Assembly (NCBI GenBank): GCA_037389465.1
Contig: JAZARR010000171.1
Span: 744,001-808,000, forward strand
From: Baylisascaris procyonis
Taxonomy: Eukaryota; Nematoda; Chromadorea; Rhabditida; Ascarididae
Reading direction: 5' to 3'
Length of the DNA stretch: 64,000 nt
The notes beneath the pieces were generated by a model, which saw nothing but the letters and a program-made list of their open reading frames with translations, ran no database searches and was not told the DNA's origin. Shown here piece after piece: positions 1 to 17,500 of this stretch (position 1 is the stretch's first letter; each line of letters opens with the position of its first letter). A program made the translations under genes and the position numbers.

Positions 1-1060
1 GACCGGATTGCATCCGATCTGACCCGATTCGATCCTGTTCGGATGCAACCCATTCGGTCCGACTCGACCTGACCGATCCGATTAGATCCCATCCGACCCG
101 ATCGGACCCGATTGAATCCGATCCGACCCGAGTCGATTCGATTCGATCTGATTCGGTTCGAAACGATTCGATCCGATCGGACCCGACCCGATCCGATCCG
201 ACCCGATTCGATTCTATTCGATCTGATTCGGTTCGAAACGATTCGGCCCGATTCGACCCGATCCGATCCGAACCGACTCCTCCGGTTCGACCCGATCCGA
301 CATGATGGGATCCGATCCGACCAGACCCGATTCTATTCGATTCGAAACGATTCGATCCGATCCGACCCGATCCCATCCGGTTCGAACCGACTCGTCCGAT
401 TCGGCCCGACCTGGCCCGAATGGACGCAATCCGACCCGATTCGGGCCGATTGGATCCGATCCGAGCCGGATCGGTTCGATTCGGTTCGAGCCGATCCGAA
501 CCGATCCGACCCGATTCGATCCAATCCGACCCGATTCGATTCGATTCGGTTCGGTTCGTACCGATTCGATCCGATCCGACCCGATCCCATCCGATCCGAC
601 CCGATCCGATCCGATTCGACCCGACCCGATCCCATCCCACCCGACCCGATTCGACTCGGATCGAACCGATTCGGTCCGACTCGTCCGATTCGACCCGACT
701 CGACCCGATTGGATCCGATCTGACCCGATTCGATCCGATTCGGTTCGAGCAGATTCGATCCGATTCCACTCGCCCGATTCGATCCGACCCGACTCGTCCG
801 AATCGTCCGATTCGACCCGACTCGACCCGATTGGATCCGATCTGACCCGATTCGATCCGGTTCGGATCCAACTCATTCGGTTCGATTCGATCCGATCCCA
901 TCCCATCCGAACCGACTCGTCCGAATCGTCCGATTCGACCCGATTCGAACCGATTCGATTCGATTCGGACCGATTGGATCCGATCCGAGCCGATTCGGTC
1001 CGACCCGAATCGTCCGAATCGTCCGATTCGACCCGATTCGACCGATTGGATCCGATCTGA
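1..1060. repeat. Pentanucleotide (NNCGA)n satellite array
   Basis: The whole stretch is built from five-base units ending in CGA, mainly TCCGA, CCCGA and TTCGA, with occasional variants such as TCTGA. The units are mixed rather than perfectly ordered. Open frames on both strands are by-products: three five-base units make five codons, giving runs of I, R, S, D and P that do not resemble any protein. The array starts before the window and stops sharply at about 1060, where the CAGACACA satellite begins with no unique sequence between them. It is not the nematode telomere repeat TTAGGC. Its function is unknown. Confidence 0.93.
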
Positions 1061-2336
1061 CACAGACACACAGACACACAGACGCGCACAGACACACACA
1101 GACACACACACAGACACACAGACAAACACAGACAGAGGGACACACACAGGCACATCGACGCAGACACACAGACAGACACACACAGACACCCAGACACACT
1201 GACACACAGACATAAACAGACACAGAAACATACACAGACACACATACACACAGACAAACAGACTCACAGACACACACAGACACCCACACAGAGACACACA
1301 GACACACAGACAGACACGGACATACACAGACACACAGGCACACAGACAGACAGACAGGCAGACACACGGACACAAAGACACAGACACACAGGCACACAGA
1401 CACACACAGACGCACAGGCACGCAGACACACAAAGACACTGACACACACAGACACACAGACACACAGACACACAGACACAGACACACAGACACACACAGA
1501 CACACCCGGACACAGATACACAGTCAGACACACACAGACACACAGACACACACGGACACAGACACACAGACCAGACACACAGATACACATACACAGACAC
1601 ACAGACAGAGACACACACAGGCACACAGAAACACAGACACACAGACACAGAGACACACAGACAAACAGACACACAGATACACAGACGCACACAGACACAC
1701 ACAGACATACACAGACACACACACAGACACACAGACAAACACAGACAGAGGGACACACACAGGCACACAGACAGACACAGACACACAGACACATCGACGC
1801 AGACACACAGACAGACACACACAGACACCCAGACACACTGACACACAGACGACACAGACAGACACACACACACAGACAAACAGACTACAGACAGACACAC
1901 ACAGAGACACACAGACACACAGACAGACACGGACATACACAGACACACAGGCACACAGACAGACAGACACGCAGATACACGGACACAAAGACACAAACAC
2001 ACAGGCACACAGACACACACAGACGCACAGGCACGCAGACACACAAAGACACTGACACACACAGACACACAGACACACAGACACAGACACAGACACACAG
2101 ATACACATACACAGACACACAGACAGAAACACACAGGCACACAGAAACACAGACACACAGACACAGAGACACACAGACAAACAGACACACAGATACACAG
2201 ACGCACACAGACACACACAGACATACACAGAGGCACACACAAAGACAGAGACACAGACACACAGACACACAGACACAGACACACAGACACACACAGACAC
2301 ACACAGACTCACAGACACACAGACACAGACGCCCAG

Positions 2337-4225
2337 ACACGCTGGCACAGAACACGAGCACACAGACACATAGGCACGCAGACACACACAGATACTGACA
2401 CACACAGACGCACACGGACACAGACACACAGACACACGGGCACACAGACACACACAGACACACAGAGACACACAGACACACACAGGCACATAGACACACA
2501 GACACACAGAGACAGAGACGCGAATACACACAGACACACAGACACACAGACACACAGACACACAGACACATACAGACACACAGACATACATAGACAGACG
2601 GACACACACAGAGAAACAGACACGCAGACATACAGGCACACAGACAGACACACACAGACACACACAAACACACGAATCAGACACATACAGACAAACACAG
2701 ACACCCAGACACACAGTCACACAGACACAGAGACGCACAGACAAACAGACACAGACACACACAGACACACAGACACAGACACACAGACACACAGACACAA
2801 AGACACGGACACACAGGCACACAGACGCACAGACACACAGGCACACAGACACAGACACACCGACACACAGACACACAGACACACACACTGACACACACAG
2901 ACACAGAGACACACACAGACACACAGACACACATACACACAGAGGCACAGACACACAGGCACACACACAGAGACAGAAACACAGACACAGACAGACAGAC
3001 ACACAGACAGAGATACACAGACAGACACACAGGCACACACGGACACAGAGACATAGATACACATACACAAGCACACAGACACAGAGACACACAGGCACAC
3101 AGACACACATAGACACAGACGCACAGAGACACGGACACAGAGACACATACACACACAGGCACACAGGCACACAGACACACAGACACACAGACACACACAC
3201 AGACACACACAGAGACACACACACAGACACATAGACACACACAGGCACACAGGCACACAGACACACAGACACACACAGACACACACACAGACACACACAG
3301 AGACACACACACAGACACATAGACACAAAGGTACACAGACACACAGACACACACAGACAGAGGGACACACAGACACACAGACACAGACACACAGACACAG
3401 ACAGACGGACACACAGACACACACAGACACAAACACAGACGCGCACAGACACACACACACACAGACACAAACAGAGACACAGACACACACAGACAGAGGG
3501 ACACACAGGCACACACACAGACACAGACACACAGATACACACAGACGCAGATACAAAGACAGACACACACAGACACCCAGACACACAGGCACACAGACAC
3601 ACATAGACACACACACAGGCACATACAGAGACACACAGACGCACAGACACATAGACACACAGGTACACAGACACAGACACACACAGACAGAGGGACACAC
3701 AGACACACAGACACAGACACACAGACACACAGACACACACAGACACAGATACACAGAGAGGCACACACAGGCACACAGACACACAGACACACAGACACAC
3801 ACGGACACAGACACACAGACACAGAGACACGCAGGTACACATACACAGGGACACAGAGACAGAGACACACACAGACACACAGAAACACAGACGCACAGAA
3901 ACAGAGACACAGACAAACGGACACACAGACACACACAGACACAAACACAGAAACACACAGACACACACAGACACACAGGCACACAGATACATTGACACAC
4001 AGACACACAGACAAACAGACGCACACACACACAGACATACACAGACACACAGACACACACACAGACACACAGACACACAGACAAACAGACACACAGACAC
4101 ACAGGCACAAGCACAGAGAAGCGCAGACAGACACAGACACACGGACCCACACAGACACACAGACACAGACATACACAGACACACAAACACACAGACACAC
4201 TGCGGCACCGACCACAAACACGCAG
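2337..4225. repeat. Higher-order satellite block, copy 1
   Basis: Within the satellite, rare landmarks recur in the same order about 4.3 kb downstream. A GCTGGCACAGAACACGAG landmark is at 2341 and again at 6657. CACGAATCAG is at 2671 and 6987. ACCACAAACA is at 4211 and 8525. All offsets are 4314 to 4316 bases, so this segment and 6650-8540 are one duplicated block with few length changes. The edges lie inside simple repeat and are approximate. Confidence 0.75.
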
Positions 4226-6649
4226 ACACAGACACACAGACACACACAGATACACACAGACACACAGACGCGCACAGATACACACAGACATACAGACACA
4301 CACAGACGCAGACACACAGACACACACAGACACACAGACACACAGAGACACAGACATACAGACACACAGACAGACACACACAGACACACAGACAGACACA
4401 CACAGGCACACACGGACACACAGACACACAGACACAGAGACAGAGATACACACACACAAACACACAGACACAGAGACACACACAGGCACACACACATACA
4501 CAGACACAGACGCACAGACACACACACACAGAGACACATCGACACACACAGGCACACAGGCACACAGACACACAGACACAGAGACACACAGACACACAGA
4601 CACAGACACACAGACACAAAGATACAGACACAGGCACACAGACACAGTCACAGAGATACACAGACACACAGGAGCACACAGGCACAGACACCGGGACACA
4701 CATACACACAGACGCACATACACACAGACAAGGACACACAGACACACAGACAACAGACACATAGACACACACAGGCACACAGACACACAGGAACACAGAC
4801 ACACAGACACACACAGACACATATACAGACACACAGACACACAGACACAGAGAAACAGACATACACAGACACACACAGACACACAGACAGACAGACACGC
4901 AGACACACAGACACAAAGACACAGACACACAGGCACAGACATACACAGACACATAGGCACACAGACACACACAGACACTGACACACACAGACACACAGAC
5001 ACACACAGACACACAGACACACGCAGACACACAGACACGCACACAGACACACAGACACAGACATACACAGACACACACAGACACACAGACACACACAGAG
5101 ACACACAAACACACAGACACACAGACACAGACACACAGACACGCAGACACACAGACAAACGGGATCACCGACCACAAACACAGACACACAGACACACAGA
5201 CACACGCACAGATACTCACAGACACACAGACGCGCACAGACACACACAGACACACAGACACACACAGACACACAGACACACACAAACAGAGGGACACACA
5301 CAGGCACACACACAGACACAGGCACACAGACACACAGACGCAGATACACAGACAGACACACACAGACACCCAGGCACGCAGACACACAAAGACACTGACA
5401 CACACAGACACACAAACACACAGACACACACAGACGCAGATACACAGACAGACACACACAGACACCAGACACACAGACACACAGACACACACGCAGACAC
5501 ACAGACGCGCACAGACACACACGGACACACAGACACACACAGACACACAGACACACACAGACAGAGGGACACACACAGGCACACACACAGACACAGACAC
5601 ACAGTCACACACAGACGCAGATACACAGACAGACACACACAGACACCCAGGCACGCAGACACACAAAGACACTGACACACAGACACAGAGACACACAGAC
5701 ACACACAGACACACAGAGACACACAGACACACACAGGCACACAGACACACAGACACACAGAGACAGAGACACGAATACACACAGACACACAGACACACAG
5801 ACACACACGGACACAGACACACAGACACAGAGACACAGACACACAGACACAGAGACACAGACAGAGACACACACAGACACACAGAAACACAGACACACAG
5901 ACAGGGAGACACAGACAAACAGACACACAGACACAGACGCACATAGACACACACAGACATACACAGAGGCACACACAAAGACACAGGCACACAGGCGCAC
6001 AGGCACGCAGAGGCACACACAGACACTGACACACAGACACAGACACAAAGACACACACAGACACACAGACACAGACGCACAGACAAGCAGACACACAGAC
6101 ACACGGGCACACAGACACACACAGACACACACAGAGACACACAGACACACACAGGCACACAGACACAGACACACAGGGGCACAGACGCGCATACACACAG
6201 ACACACGGACACACAGACACACAGACACACACAGACACACAGACACACACAGACACACCCGGACACAGATACACAGTCAGACACACACAGACACACAGAC
6301 ACACACGGACACAGACACACAGACACAGACACACAGATACACATACACAGACACACAGACAGAAACACACACAGGCACACAGAAACACAGACACACAGAC
6401 ACAGAGACACACAGACAAACAGACACACAGATACACAGACGCACACAGACACACACAGACATACACAGAGGCACACACAAAGACAGAGACACAGACACAC
6501 AGACACACAGACACACACAGACACACCCGGACACAGATACACAGTCAGACACACACAGACACACAGACACAGACACACAGATACACAGACACAGACACAC
6601 AGACACACACAGACACACACAGACTGACAGACACACAGACACAGACGCC

Positions 6650-8540
6650 CAGACACGCTGGCACAGAACACGAGCACACAGACACATAGGCACGCAGACA
6701 CACACAGATACTGACACACACAGACGCACACGGACACAGACACACACAGACACACGGGCACACAGACACACAGACACACAGAGACACACAGACACACACA
6801 GGCACATAGACACACAGACACACAGAGACAGAGACGCGAATACACACAGACACACAGACACACAGACACACAGACACACAGACACATACAGACACACAGA
6901 CATACATAGACAGACGGACACACACAGAGACACAGACACGCAGACATACAGGCACACAGACAGACACACACAGACACACACAAACACACGAATCAGACAC
7001 ACACAGACAAACACAGACACCCAGACACACAGTCACACAGACACAGAGACGCACAGACAAACAGACACAGACACACACAGACACACAGACACAGACACAC
7101 AGACACACAGACACAAAGACACGGACACACAGGCACACAGACGCACAGACACACAGGCACACAGACACAGACACACCGACACGCAGACACACAGACACAC
7201 ACACTGACACACACAGACACAGAGACACACACAGACACACAGACACACATACACACAGAGGCACAGACACACAGGCACACACACAGAGACAGAAACACAG
7301 ACACAGACAGACAGACACACAGACAGAGATACACAGACAGACACACAGGCACACACGGACACAGAGACATAGATACACATACACAAGCACACAGACACAG
7401 AGACACACAGGCACACAGACACACATAGACACAGACGCACAGAGACACGGACACAGAGACACATAGACACACACAGGCACACAGGCACACAGACACACAG
7501 ACACACAGACACACACACAGACACACACAGAGACACACACACAGACACATAGACACACACAGGCACACAGGCACACAGACACACAGACACACACAGACAC
7601 ACACACAGACACACACAGAGACACACACACAGACACATAGACACAAAGGTACACAGACACACAGACACACACAGACAGAGGGACACACAGACACACAGAC
7701 ACAGACACACAGACACAGACAGACGGACACACAGACACACACAGACACAAACACAGACGCGCACAGACACACACACACACAGACACAAACAGAGACACAG
7801 ACACACACAGACAGAGGGACACACAGGCACACACACACAGATACACACAGACGCAGATACAAAGACAGACACACACAGACACCCAGACACACAGACACAC
7901 AGACACACATAGACACACACACAGACACATACAGAGACACACAGACGCACAGACACATAGACACACAGGTACACAGACACACAGACACACACAGACAGAG
8001 GGACACACAGACACACAGACACAGACACACAGACACACAGACACACACAGACACAGATACACAGAGAGGCACACACAGGCACACAGACACACAGACACAC
8101 AGACACACACGGACACAGACACACAGACACAGAGACACGCAGGTACACATACACAGGGACACAGAGGCAGAGACACACACAGACACACAGAAACACAGAC
8201 GCACAGAAACAGAGACACAGACAAACGGACACACAGACACACACAGACACAAATACAGAAACACACAGACACACACAGACACACAGGCACAGATACATTG
8301 ACACACAGACACACAGACAAACAGACGCACACACACACACAGACATACACAGACACACAGACACACACACAGACACACAGACACAGAGACACACAGACAA
8401 ACAGACACACAGACACACAGGCACAAACACAGAGAAGCGCAGACAGACACAGACACACGGACCCACACAGACACACAGACACACATACACAGACACACAA
8501 ACACACAGACACACTGGGGCACCGACCACAAACACGCAGA
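6650..8540. repeat. Higher-order satellite block, copy 2
   Basis: This is the second copy of the block at about 2337-4225, offset by 4314 to 4316 bases. The first two landmarks recur again at 9078 and 9413, and at 11152 and 11469. The array therefore also holds shorter duplications with steps of about 2.4 kb and 2.1 kb. This pattern fits unequal exchange or segment duplication within the array. Boundaries are approximate. Confidence 0.7.
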
Positions 8541-11500
8541 CACAGACACACAGACACACACAGATACACACAGACACACAGACGCGCACAGATACACACA
8601 GACAAACAGACACACAGAGACACAGACATACAGACACACAGACAGACACACACAGACACACAGGAGCACACAGGCACAGACACCGGGACACACATACACA
8701 CAGACGCACATACACACAGACAAGGACACACAGACACACAGACACACACAGACACACCCGGACACAGATACACATTCAGACACACACAGACACACAGACA
8801 CACACGGACACAGACACACAGACACAGACACACAGATACACATACACCGACACACAGACAGAAACACACACAGGCACACAGAAACACAGACACACAGACA
8901 CAGAGACACACAGACAAACAGACACACAGATACACAGACGCACACAGACACACACAGACATACACAGAGGCACACACAAAGACAGAGACACAGACACACA
9001 GACACACAGACACAGACACACAGACACACACAGACACACACAGACTCACAGACACACAGACACAGACGCCCAGACACGCTGACACAGAACACGAGCACAC
9101 AGACACATAGGCACGCAGACACACACAGATACTGACACACACAGACGCACACGGACACAGACACACACAGACACACGGGCACACAGACACACACGGACAC
9201 ACAGAGACACACAGACACACACAGGCACACAGACACACAGACACACAGAGACAGAGACGCGAATACACACAGACACACAGACACACAGACACACACACAG
9301 CACACAGACACAGACAGACACACAGACATACATAGACAGACGGACACACACAGAGACACAGACACGCAGACATACAGGCACACAGACAGACACACACAGA
9401 CACACACAAACACACGAATCAGACACACACAGACAAACACAGACACCCAGACACACAATCACACAGACACAGAGACGCACAGACAAACAGACACAGACAC
9501 ACACACAGACACACAGACACAGACACACAGACACACAGACACAAAGACACGGACACACAGGCAAACAGACGCACAGACACACAGGCACACAGACACAGAC
9601 ACACCGACACACAGACACAGACACACAGACACGCAGACACACAGACAAACGGGATCACCGATCACAAACACAGACACACAGACACACAGACACACGCACA
9701 GACACTCACAGACACACAGACGCGCACAGACACACACAGACACACAGACACACACAGACACACAGACACACACAAACAGAGGGACACACACAGGCACACA
9801 CACAGACACAGGCACACAGACACACAGACGCAGATACACAGACAGACACACACAGACACCCAGGCACGCAGACACACAAAGACACTGACACACACAGACA
9901 CACAAACACACAGACACACACAGACGCAGATACACAGACAGACACACACAGACGCCAGACACACAGACACACAGACACACACGCAGACACACAGACGCGC
10001 ACAGACACACACGGACACACAGACACACACAGACAGAGGGACACACACAGGCACACACACAGACACAGACACACAGTCACACACAGACGCAGATACACAG
10101 ACAGACACACACAGACACCCAGGCACGCAGACACACAAAGACACTGACACACAGACACAGAGACACACAGACACACACAGACACACAGAGACACACAGAC
10201 ACACACAGGCACACAGACACACAGACACACAGAGACAGAGACGCGAATACACACAGACACACAGACACACAGACACACACGGACACAGACACACAGACAC
10301 AGAGACACAGACACACAGACACAGAGACACAGACAGAGACACACACAGACACACAGAAACACAGACACGCAGACAGGGAGACACAGACAAACAGACACAC
10401 AGACACAGACGCACATAGACACACACAGACATACACAGAGGCACACACAAAGACACAGGCACACAGGCACACAGGCACACAGAGGCACACACAGACACTG
10501 ACACACAGACACAGACACAAGGACACACACAGACACACAGACACACAGAACACGCGCGCACAGACACATAGGCACGCAGACACACAGATACTGACACACA
10601 CAGACGCACACAGACACAAAGACACACACAGACACACAGACACAGACGCACAGACAAGCAGACACACAGACACACGGGCACACAGACACACACAGAGACA
10701 CACACAGATACACATAGACACACACAGGCACACAGACACAGACACACAGGGGCACAGACGCGCATACACACAGACACACGGACACACAGACACACAGACA
10801 CACACAGACACACAGACACACACAGACACACCCGGACACAGATACACAGTCAGACACACACAGACACACAGACACACACGGACACAGACACACAGACACA
10901 GACACACAGATACACATACACCGACACACAGACAGAAACACACACAGGCACACAGAAACACAGACACACAGACACAGAGACACACAGACAAACAGACACA
11001 CAGATACACAGACGCACACAGACACACACAGACATACACAGAGGCACACACAAAGACAGAGACACAGACACACAGACACACAGACACAGACACACAGACA
11101 CACACAGACACACACAGACTCACAGACACACAGACACAGACACCCAGACACGCTGACACAGAACACGAGCACACAGACACATAGGCACGCAGACACACAC
11201 AGATACTGACACACACAGACGCACACGGACACAGACACACACAGACACACGGACACACAGAGACACACAGACACACACAGGCACACAGACACACAGACAC
11301 ACAGAGACAGAGACGCGAATACACACAGACACACAGACACACAGACACACACACAGCACACAGACACAGACAGACACACAGACATACATAGACAGACGGA
11401 CACACACAGAGACACAGACACGCAGACATACAGGCACACAGACAGACACACACAGACACACACAAACACACGAATCAGACACACACAGACAAACACAGAC

Positions 11501-14500
11501 ACCCAGACACACAATCACACAGACACAGAGACGCACAGACAAACAGACACAGACACACACACAGACACACAGACACAGACACACAGACACACAGACACAA
11601 AGACACGGACACACAGGCAAACAGACGCACAGACACACAGGCACACAGACACAGACACACCGACACACAGACACACAGACACACGCACACTGACACACAC
11701 AGACGCACAGACACACACAGACACACAGACACACATACACACAGAGGCACAGACACACAGGCACACACACAGAGACAGAAACACAGACACAGACAGACAG
11801 ACACACAGACAGAGATACACAGACAGACACACAGGCACACACGGACACAGAGACATAGATACACATACACAAGCACACAGACACAGAGACACACAGGCAC
11901 ACAGACACACAGACACAGACGCACAGATACACGGACACAGAGACACATAGACACACACAGGCACACAGGCACACAGACGCACAGACACACACAGACACAC
12001 ACACAGACACAAACAGAGACACACACACAGACACATAGACACACACAGGCACACAGGCACACAGACACACAGACACACACGGACACACACACAGACACAC
12101 ACAGAGACACACACACAGACACATAGACACACAGGTACACAGACGCGCACAGACACACACAGACACACAGACACACAGAGACACAGACATACAGACACAC
12201 AGACAGACACACACAGACACACAGACAGACACACACAGGCACACACGGACACACAGACACACAGACATAAAGACACAGACACTGGCACACAGACACACAG
12301 ACACACACAGACACAGACACACAGACACACAGACACAGACACAGACACACACAGGCACGCACAGACACACAGACACAGTCACAGAGACACACAGACACAC
12401 AGGAGCACACAGGCACAGACACCGGGACACACATACACACAGACGCACATAAACACAGACAAGGACACACAGACACACAGACAACAGACACATAGACACA
12501 CACAGGCACACAGACACACAGAAACACAGACACACAGACACACACAGACACATATACAGACACACAGACACACAGGCACAGAGACACAGACATACACAGA
12601 CACACACAGACACACAGACAGACAGACACGCAGACACACAGACACAAAGACACAGACACACAGGCACAGAAATACACAGACACATAGGCACACAGACACA
12701 CACAGACACTGAAACACACAGACACACAGACACACACAGACACACAGACACACGCAGACACACAGACACACACACAGACACACAGACACAGACATACACA
12801 GATACACACACAGACACACAAACACACAGACACAGACACACAGACACGCAGACACACAGACAAACGGGAGCACCGACCACAAACACAGACACACAGACAC
12901 AGACACACGCACAGATACTCACAGACACACAGACGCGCACAGACACACACAGACACACAGACACACACAGACACACAGACACACACAAACAGAGGGACAC
13001 ACACAGGCACACACACAGACACACAGACGCAGATACACAGACAGACACACACAGACACCCAGGCACGCAGACACACAAAGACACTGACACACACAGACAC
13101 ACAAACACACAGACACACACAGACGCAGACACACAGACAGACACACACAGACACCCAGACACACAGACACACAGACACACACGCAGACACACAGACACGC
13201 ACAGACACACACGGACACACAGACACACACAGACACACAGACACACACAGACAGAGGGACACACACAGGCACACACAGACACAGACACACAGACACACAC
13301 AGACGCAGATACACAGACAGACACACACAGACACCCAGGCACGCAGACACACAAAGACACTGACACACAGACACAGAGACACACAGACACACACAGACAC
13401 ACAGACACACAGACACAGACACGGACACACAGACACACACAGACACAGATACACAGACAGACACACAGACACACACGGACACAGACACACAGACACAGAG
13501 ACACAGACACACAGACACAGAGACACAGACAGAGACACACACAGACACACAGAAACACAGACACACAGACACAGAGACACAGACAAACAGACACACAGAC
13601 ACAGACGCACACAGACACACACAGACATACACAGAGGCACACACAAAGACACAGGCACACAGGCGCACAGGCACACAGAGGCACACACAGACACTGACAC
13701 ACAGACACAGACACAAGGACACACACAGACACACAGACACACAGACACGGACGCACAGACACGCAGACACACAGAACACGCGCGCACAGACACATAGGCA
13801 CGCAGACACACAGATACTGACACACACAGACGCACACAGACACAAAGACACACACAGACACACAGACACACAGACACACAGACACACACAGACACAAAGA
13901 CATACACAGACAGACGGACACACACAGAGACACAGACACACAGACACACAGACACACAGACACTGACACGTACAGACACACAGACACACACAGACACAAA
14001 GACATACACAGACACACAGACACACAGACACAGACGCACAGACACGCAGAAACACAGACACACGGGCACACAGACACACACAGATACACACAGAGACACA
14101 CAGACACACACAGGCACACAGACACACAGACACACAGAGACACAGACGCGCATACACACAGACACACAGACACACACACACAAGGACACACACACAGACA
14201 CACAGACAGACACACACAGACACACACGGACACACAGAACAGAGACACACAGACACACACAGACACTCACAGACACCCAGGCACACACAGACACACAGAC
14301 ACAGAGAAGCACAGACAAACAGACACAGACACACACACAGACACAAAGACACGGACACAGGCACACAGACACACACGGATACTGACACACACAGACGCAC
14401 ACAGACACAAAGACACACACAGAAACACAGACACACAGACACAGACACAAAGACACACAGACACACACACAGACACACACAGAGACAGATACACAGACAG

Positions 14501-17500
14501 ACACACACACAGACACACAGACACACAGACACGCAGACACACACGGACACAGACACACAGACACAGAGACACACAGATACATACACAGACACAGACAGAG
14601 ACACACACAGACACACAGAAACACAGACACACAGACACAGAGACACACAGACACAGGACACACAGACACACAGACGACACACAGACACACACACGACACA
14701 GACACAAGACACACACAGACACAGACACAGACACCCACACACACACACAGACACACAGACACACACAGACACACAGACACACAGACACAAAGATGTACAG
14801 ACACACACAGACGCACAGACGCAGACAGACACACGCACACAGCACACTACAGACACACAGACACACAGACGCACACAGACACACAGACACAGACACACAG
14901 ACAGACACACAGACACACACAGACACACAGACACACACAGACACACACACAGACAGACACACACACACACACAGACACACAGAGATACAGACACACAGAC
15001 ACAGACACACAGACACACAGACACACACACACACAGACACACAGACACAGACACACACAGACACACACGGACACAGAACAGAGACACACTAACACACACA
15101 GACACTGACACACAGAGACACACAGACAGTGACGCACAGACAAACAGACACAGACACACACACAGACACAGAGACACACACAGACACTGACACACACAGA
15201 CACACAGACAAACACACACACACGGACACACAGACACACAGAGACACACAGACGCACAGACACACAGACAGACGGACACACACAGACACAGACGCACAGA
15301 CACACACAGACACACACAGACAGACGCACAGACAAACAGACACACACAGACACACAGACACACAGACACAGATACATAGACAGACACACACAGACACACA
15401 CACGGACACACAGACACACAGACACAGAGACAGATACACACACACAAACACACAGACACACAGACATACACAGACACACAGACACAGACACAGACAGACA
15501 CACAGATATAAAGACACAGACACACAGGCACACGGACACACAGACACACAGAAAACGGACACACACAGACGCACAGACGCACACAGACACACACAGACAC
15601 AGACACAGACACACAGACACAGACACACACAGACACACAGACACACAGACACGCACGGACACACACACACAGACACACAGACACACAGACACACACAGAC
15701 AGAAACACATAGACACAAGACACAGACACATACACGCACACACAGAGACAGAGGCACACACGGACACACAGACATACAGACACACAGACACAGACACACA
15801 GACACACACGACAGACACACAGACACACAGACACACAGACACACACACACACAGGGCACACAGACACACAGACACACAGACGCACACAGACACACAGACA
15901 CAAGAGACACACAGACACACAGACACACACAGACGCACAGACACGCAGACACAAAGACACACGGGCACACAGACACACACGCAGACAACAGAGACACACA
16001 GACACACACAGGCACACAGACACACAGACACAGAGACACAGACACGCATACACACACAGACACACAGACACACACAGACACAGACACAGACAGACACACA
16101 GACATAAAGACACAGACACAGGCACACAGACACACAGACACACACAGACACAGACACACAGACACAGTCACAGAGACACACAGACACACAGGAGCACACA
16201 GACACAGACACCGAGACACACATACACACAGACACACATAAACACAGACAAGGACACACAGACACACAGACAACAGACACACAGACACACACAGGCACAC
16301 AGACACACGCACACACAGACACACAGACACAGACACACACAGACACACAGACACACAGACGCACAGACGCACACAGACACACAAAAACACAGACACAGAC
16401 ACACAGACACAGACACCCACACAGACACACAGAGACACAGACACGCACGGACACACACACATACTGACACACAGACACACAGACACACACAGACACACAG
16501 AAACACAGACACACACAGATGCACAGACACAGACACACAGACACAAGACACAGACACATACACGCACACACAGAGACACAGGCACACACGGACATAGACA
16601 TACAGACACACAGACGCAGACACACAGACACACAGACAGACATACAGACACACAGACACAGAGACACACAGAAACACACATACGCAGACACACAGACACA
16701 CAGACATACAGGCACACACAGACACACAGACACACAGACACACAGAGACACACAGACACACACAGACACACAGACACACAGACACAGACAGACACACAGA
16801 CACACAGACACACACAGACACACAGACACAGACGCACAGACACGCAGACACAAAGACACACGGCACACAGACACACACGCAGACAACAGAGACACACAGA
16901 CACACACAGGCACACAGACACACAGAGACACAGACACGCATACACACACAGACACACAGACATACACAGACACACAGACACACACAGACACAGACACGCA
17001 GGAGCACAGGACACAGTCACAGAGACACACAGACACACAGAGACGGATAAACACACACGGACACACAGACACACAGACAACAGACACATAGACACACACA
17101 GGCACACAGACACACAGAGCCCAGACACACAGAGACACACACACAAACACACAGACACACAGGCACACAGACACACACAGACACACAGGCACACAGACAC
17201 ATAGACACACAGACACGCAGACACACAGAAACACACAGACACACACAGACACGCAGACACACGGACACACCGAGACACAGACACACACAGACACACAGAC
17301 ACACACGGACAGACGGACACACACAAACACACAGACACACAGACGTACAGGCACACAGACATACAGACACACAGGCAGACACACACAGACACACGGACAC
17401 ACAGACACACAGACATACACAGACACACAGACACACAGGCACACAGAGACACAAAGACACAGACACACAGACACACAGACACACACAGATACAGACTCAC

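Noticed and set aside
1..1060. Arg/Asp/Pro/Ile/Ser repeat proteins on both strands
   Set aside because: Five-base units translate into five-residue cycles in every frame, so the open frames are by-products of the satellite.
1..1060. Telomere
   Set aside because: The units are NNCGA, not TTAGGC or another known telomere repeat, and satellite rather than gene sequence adjoins them.
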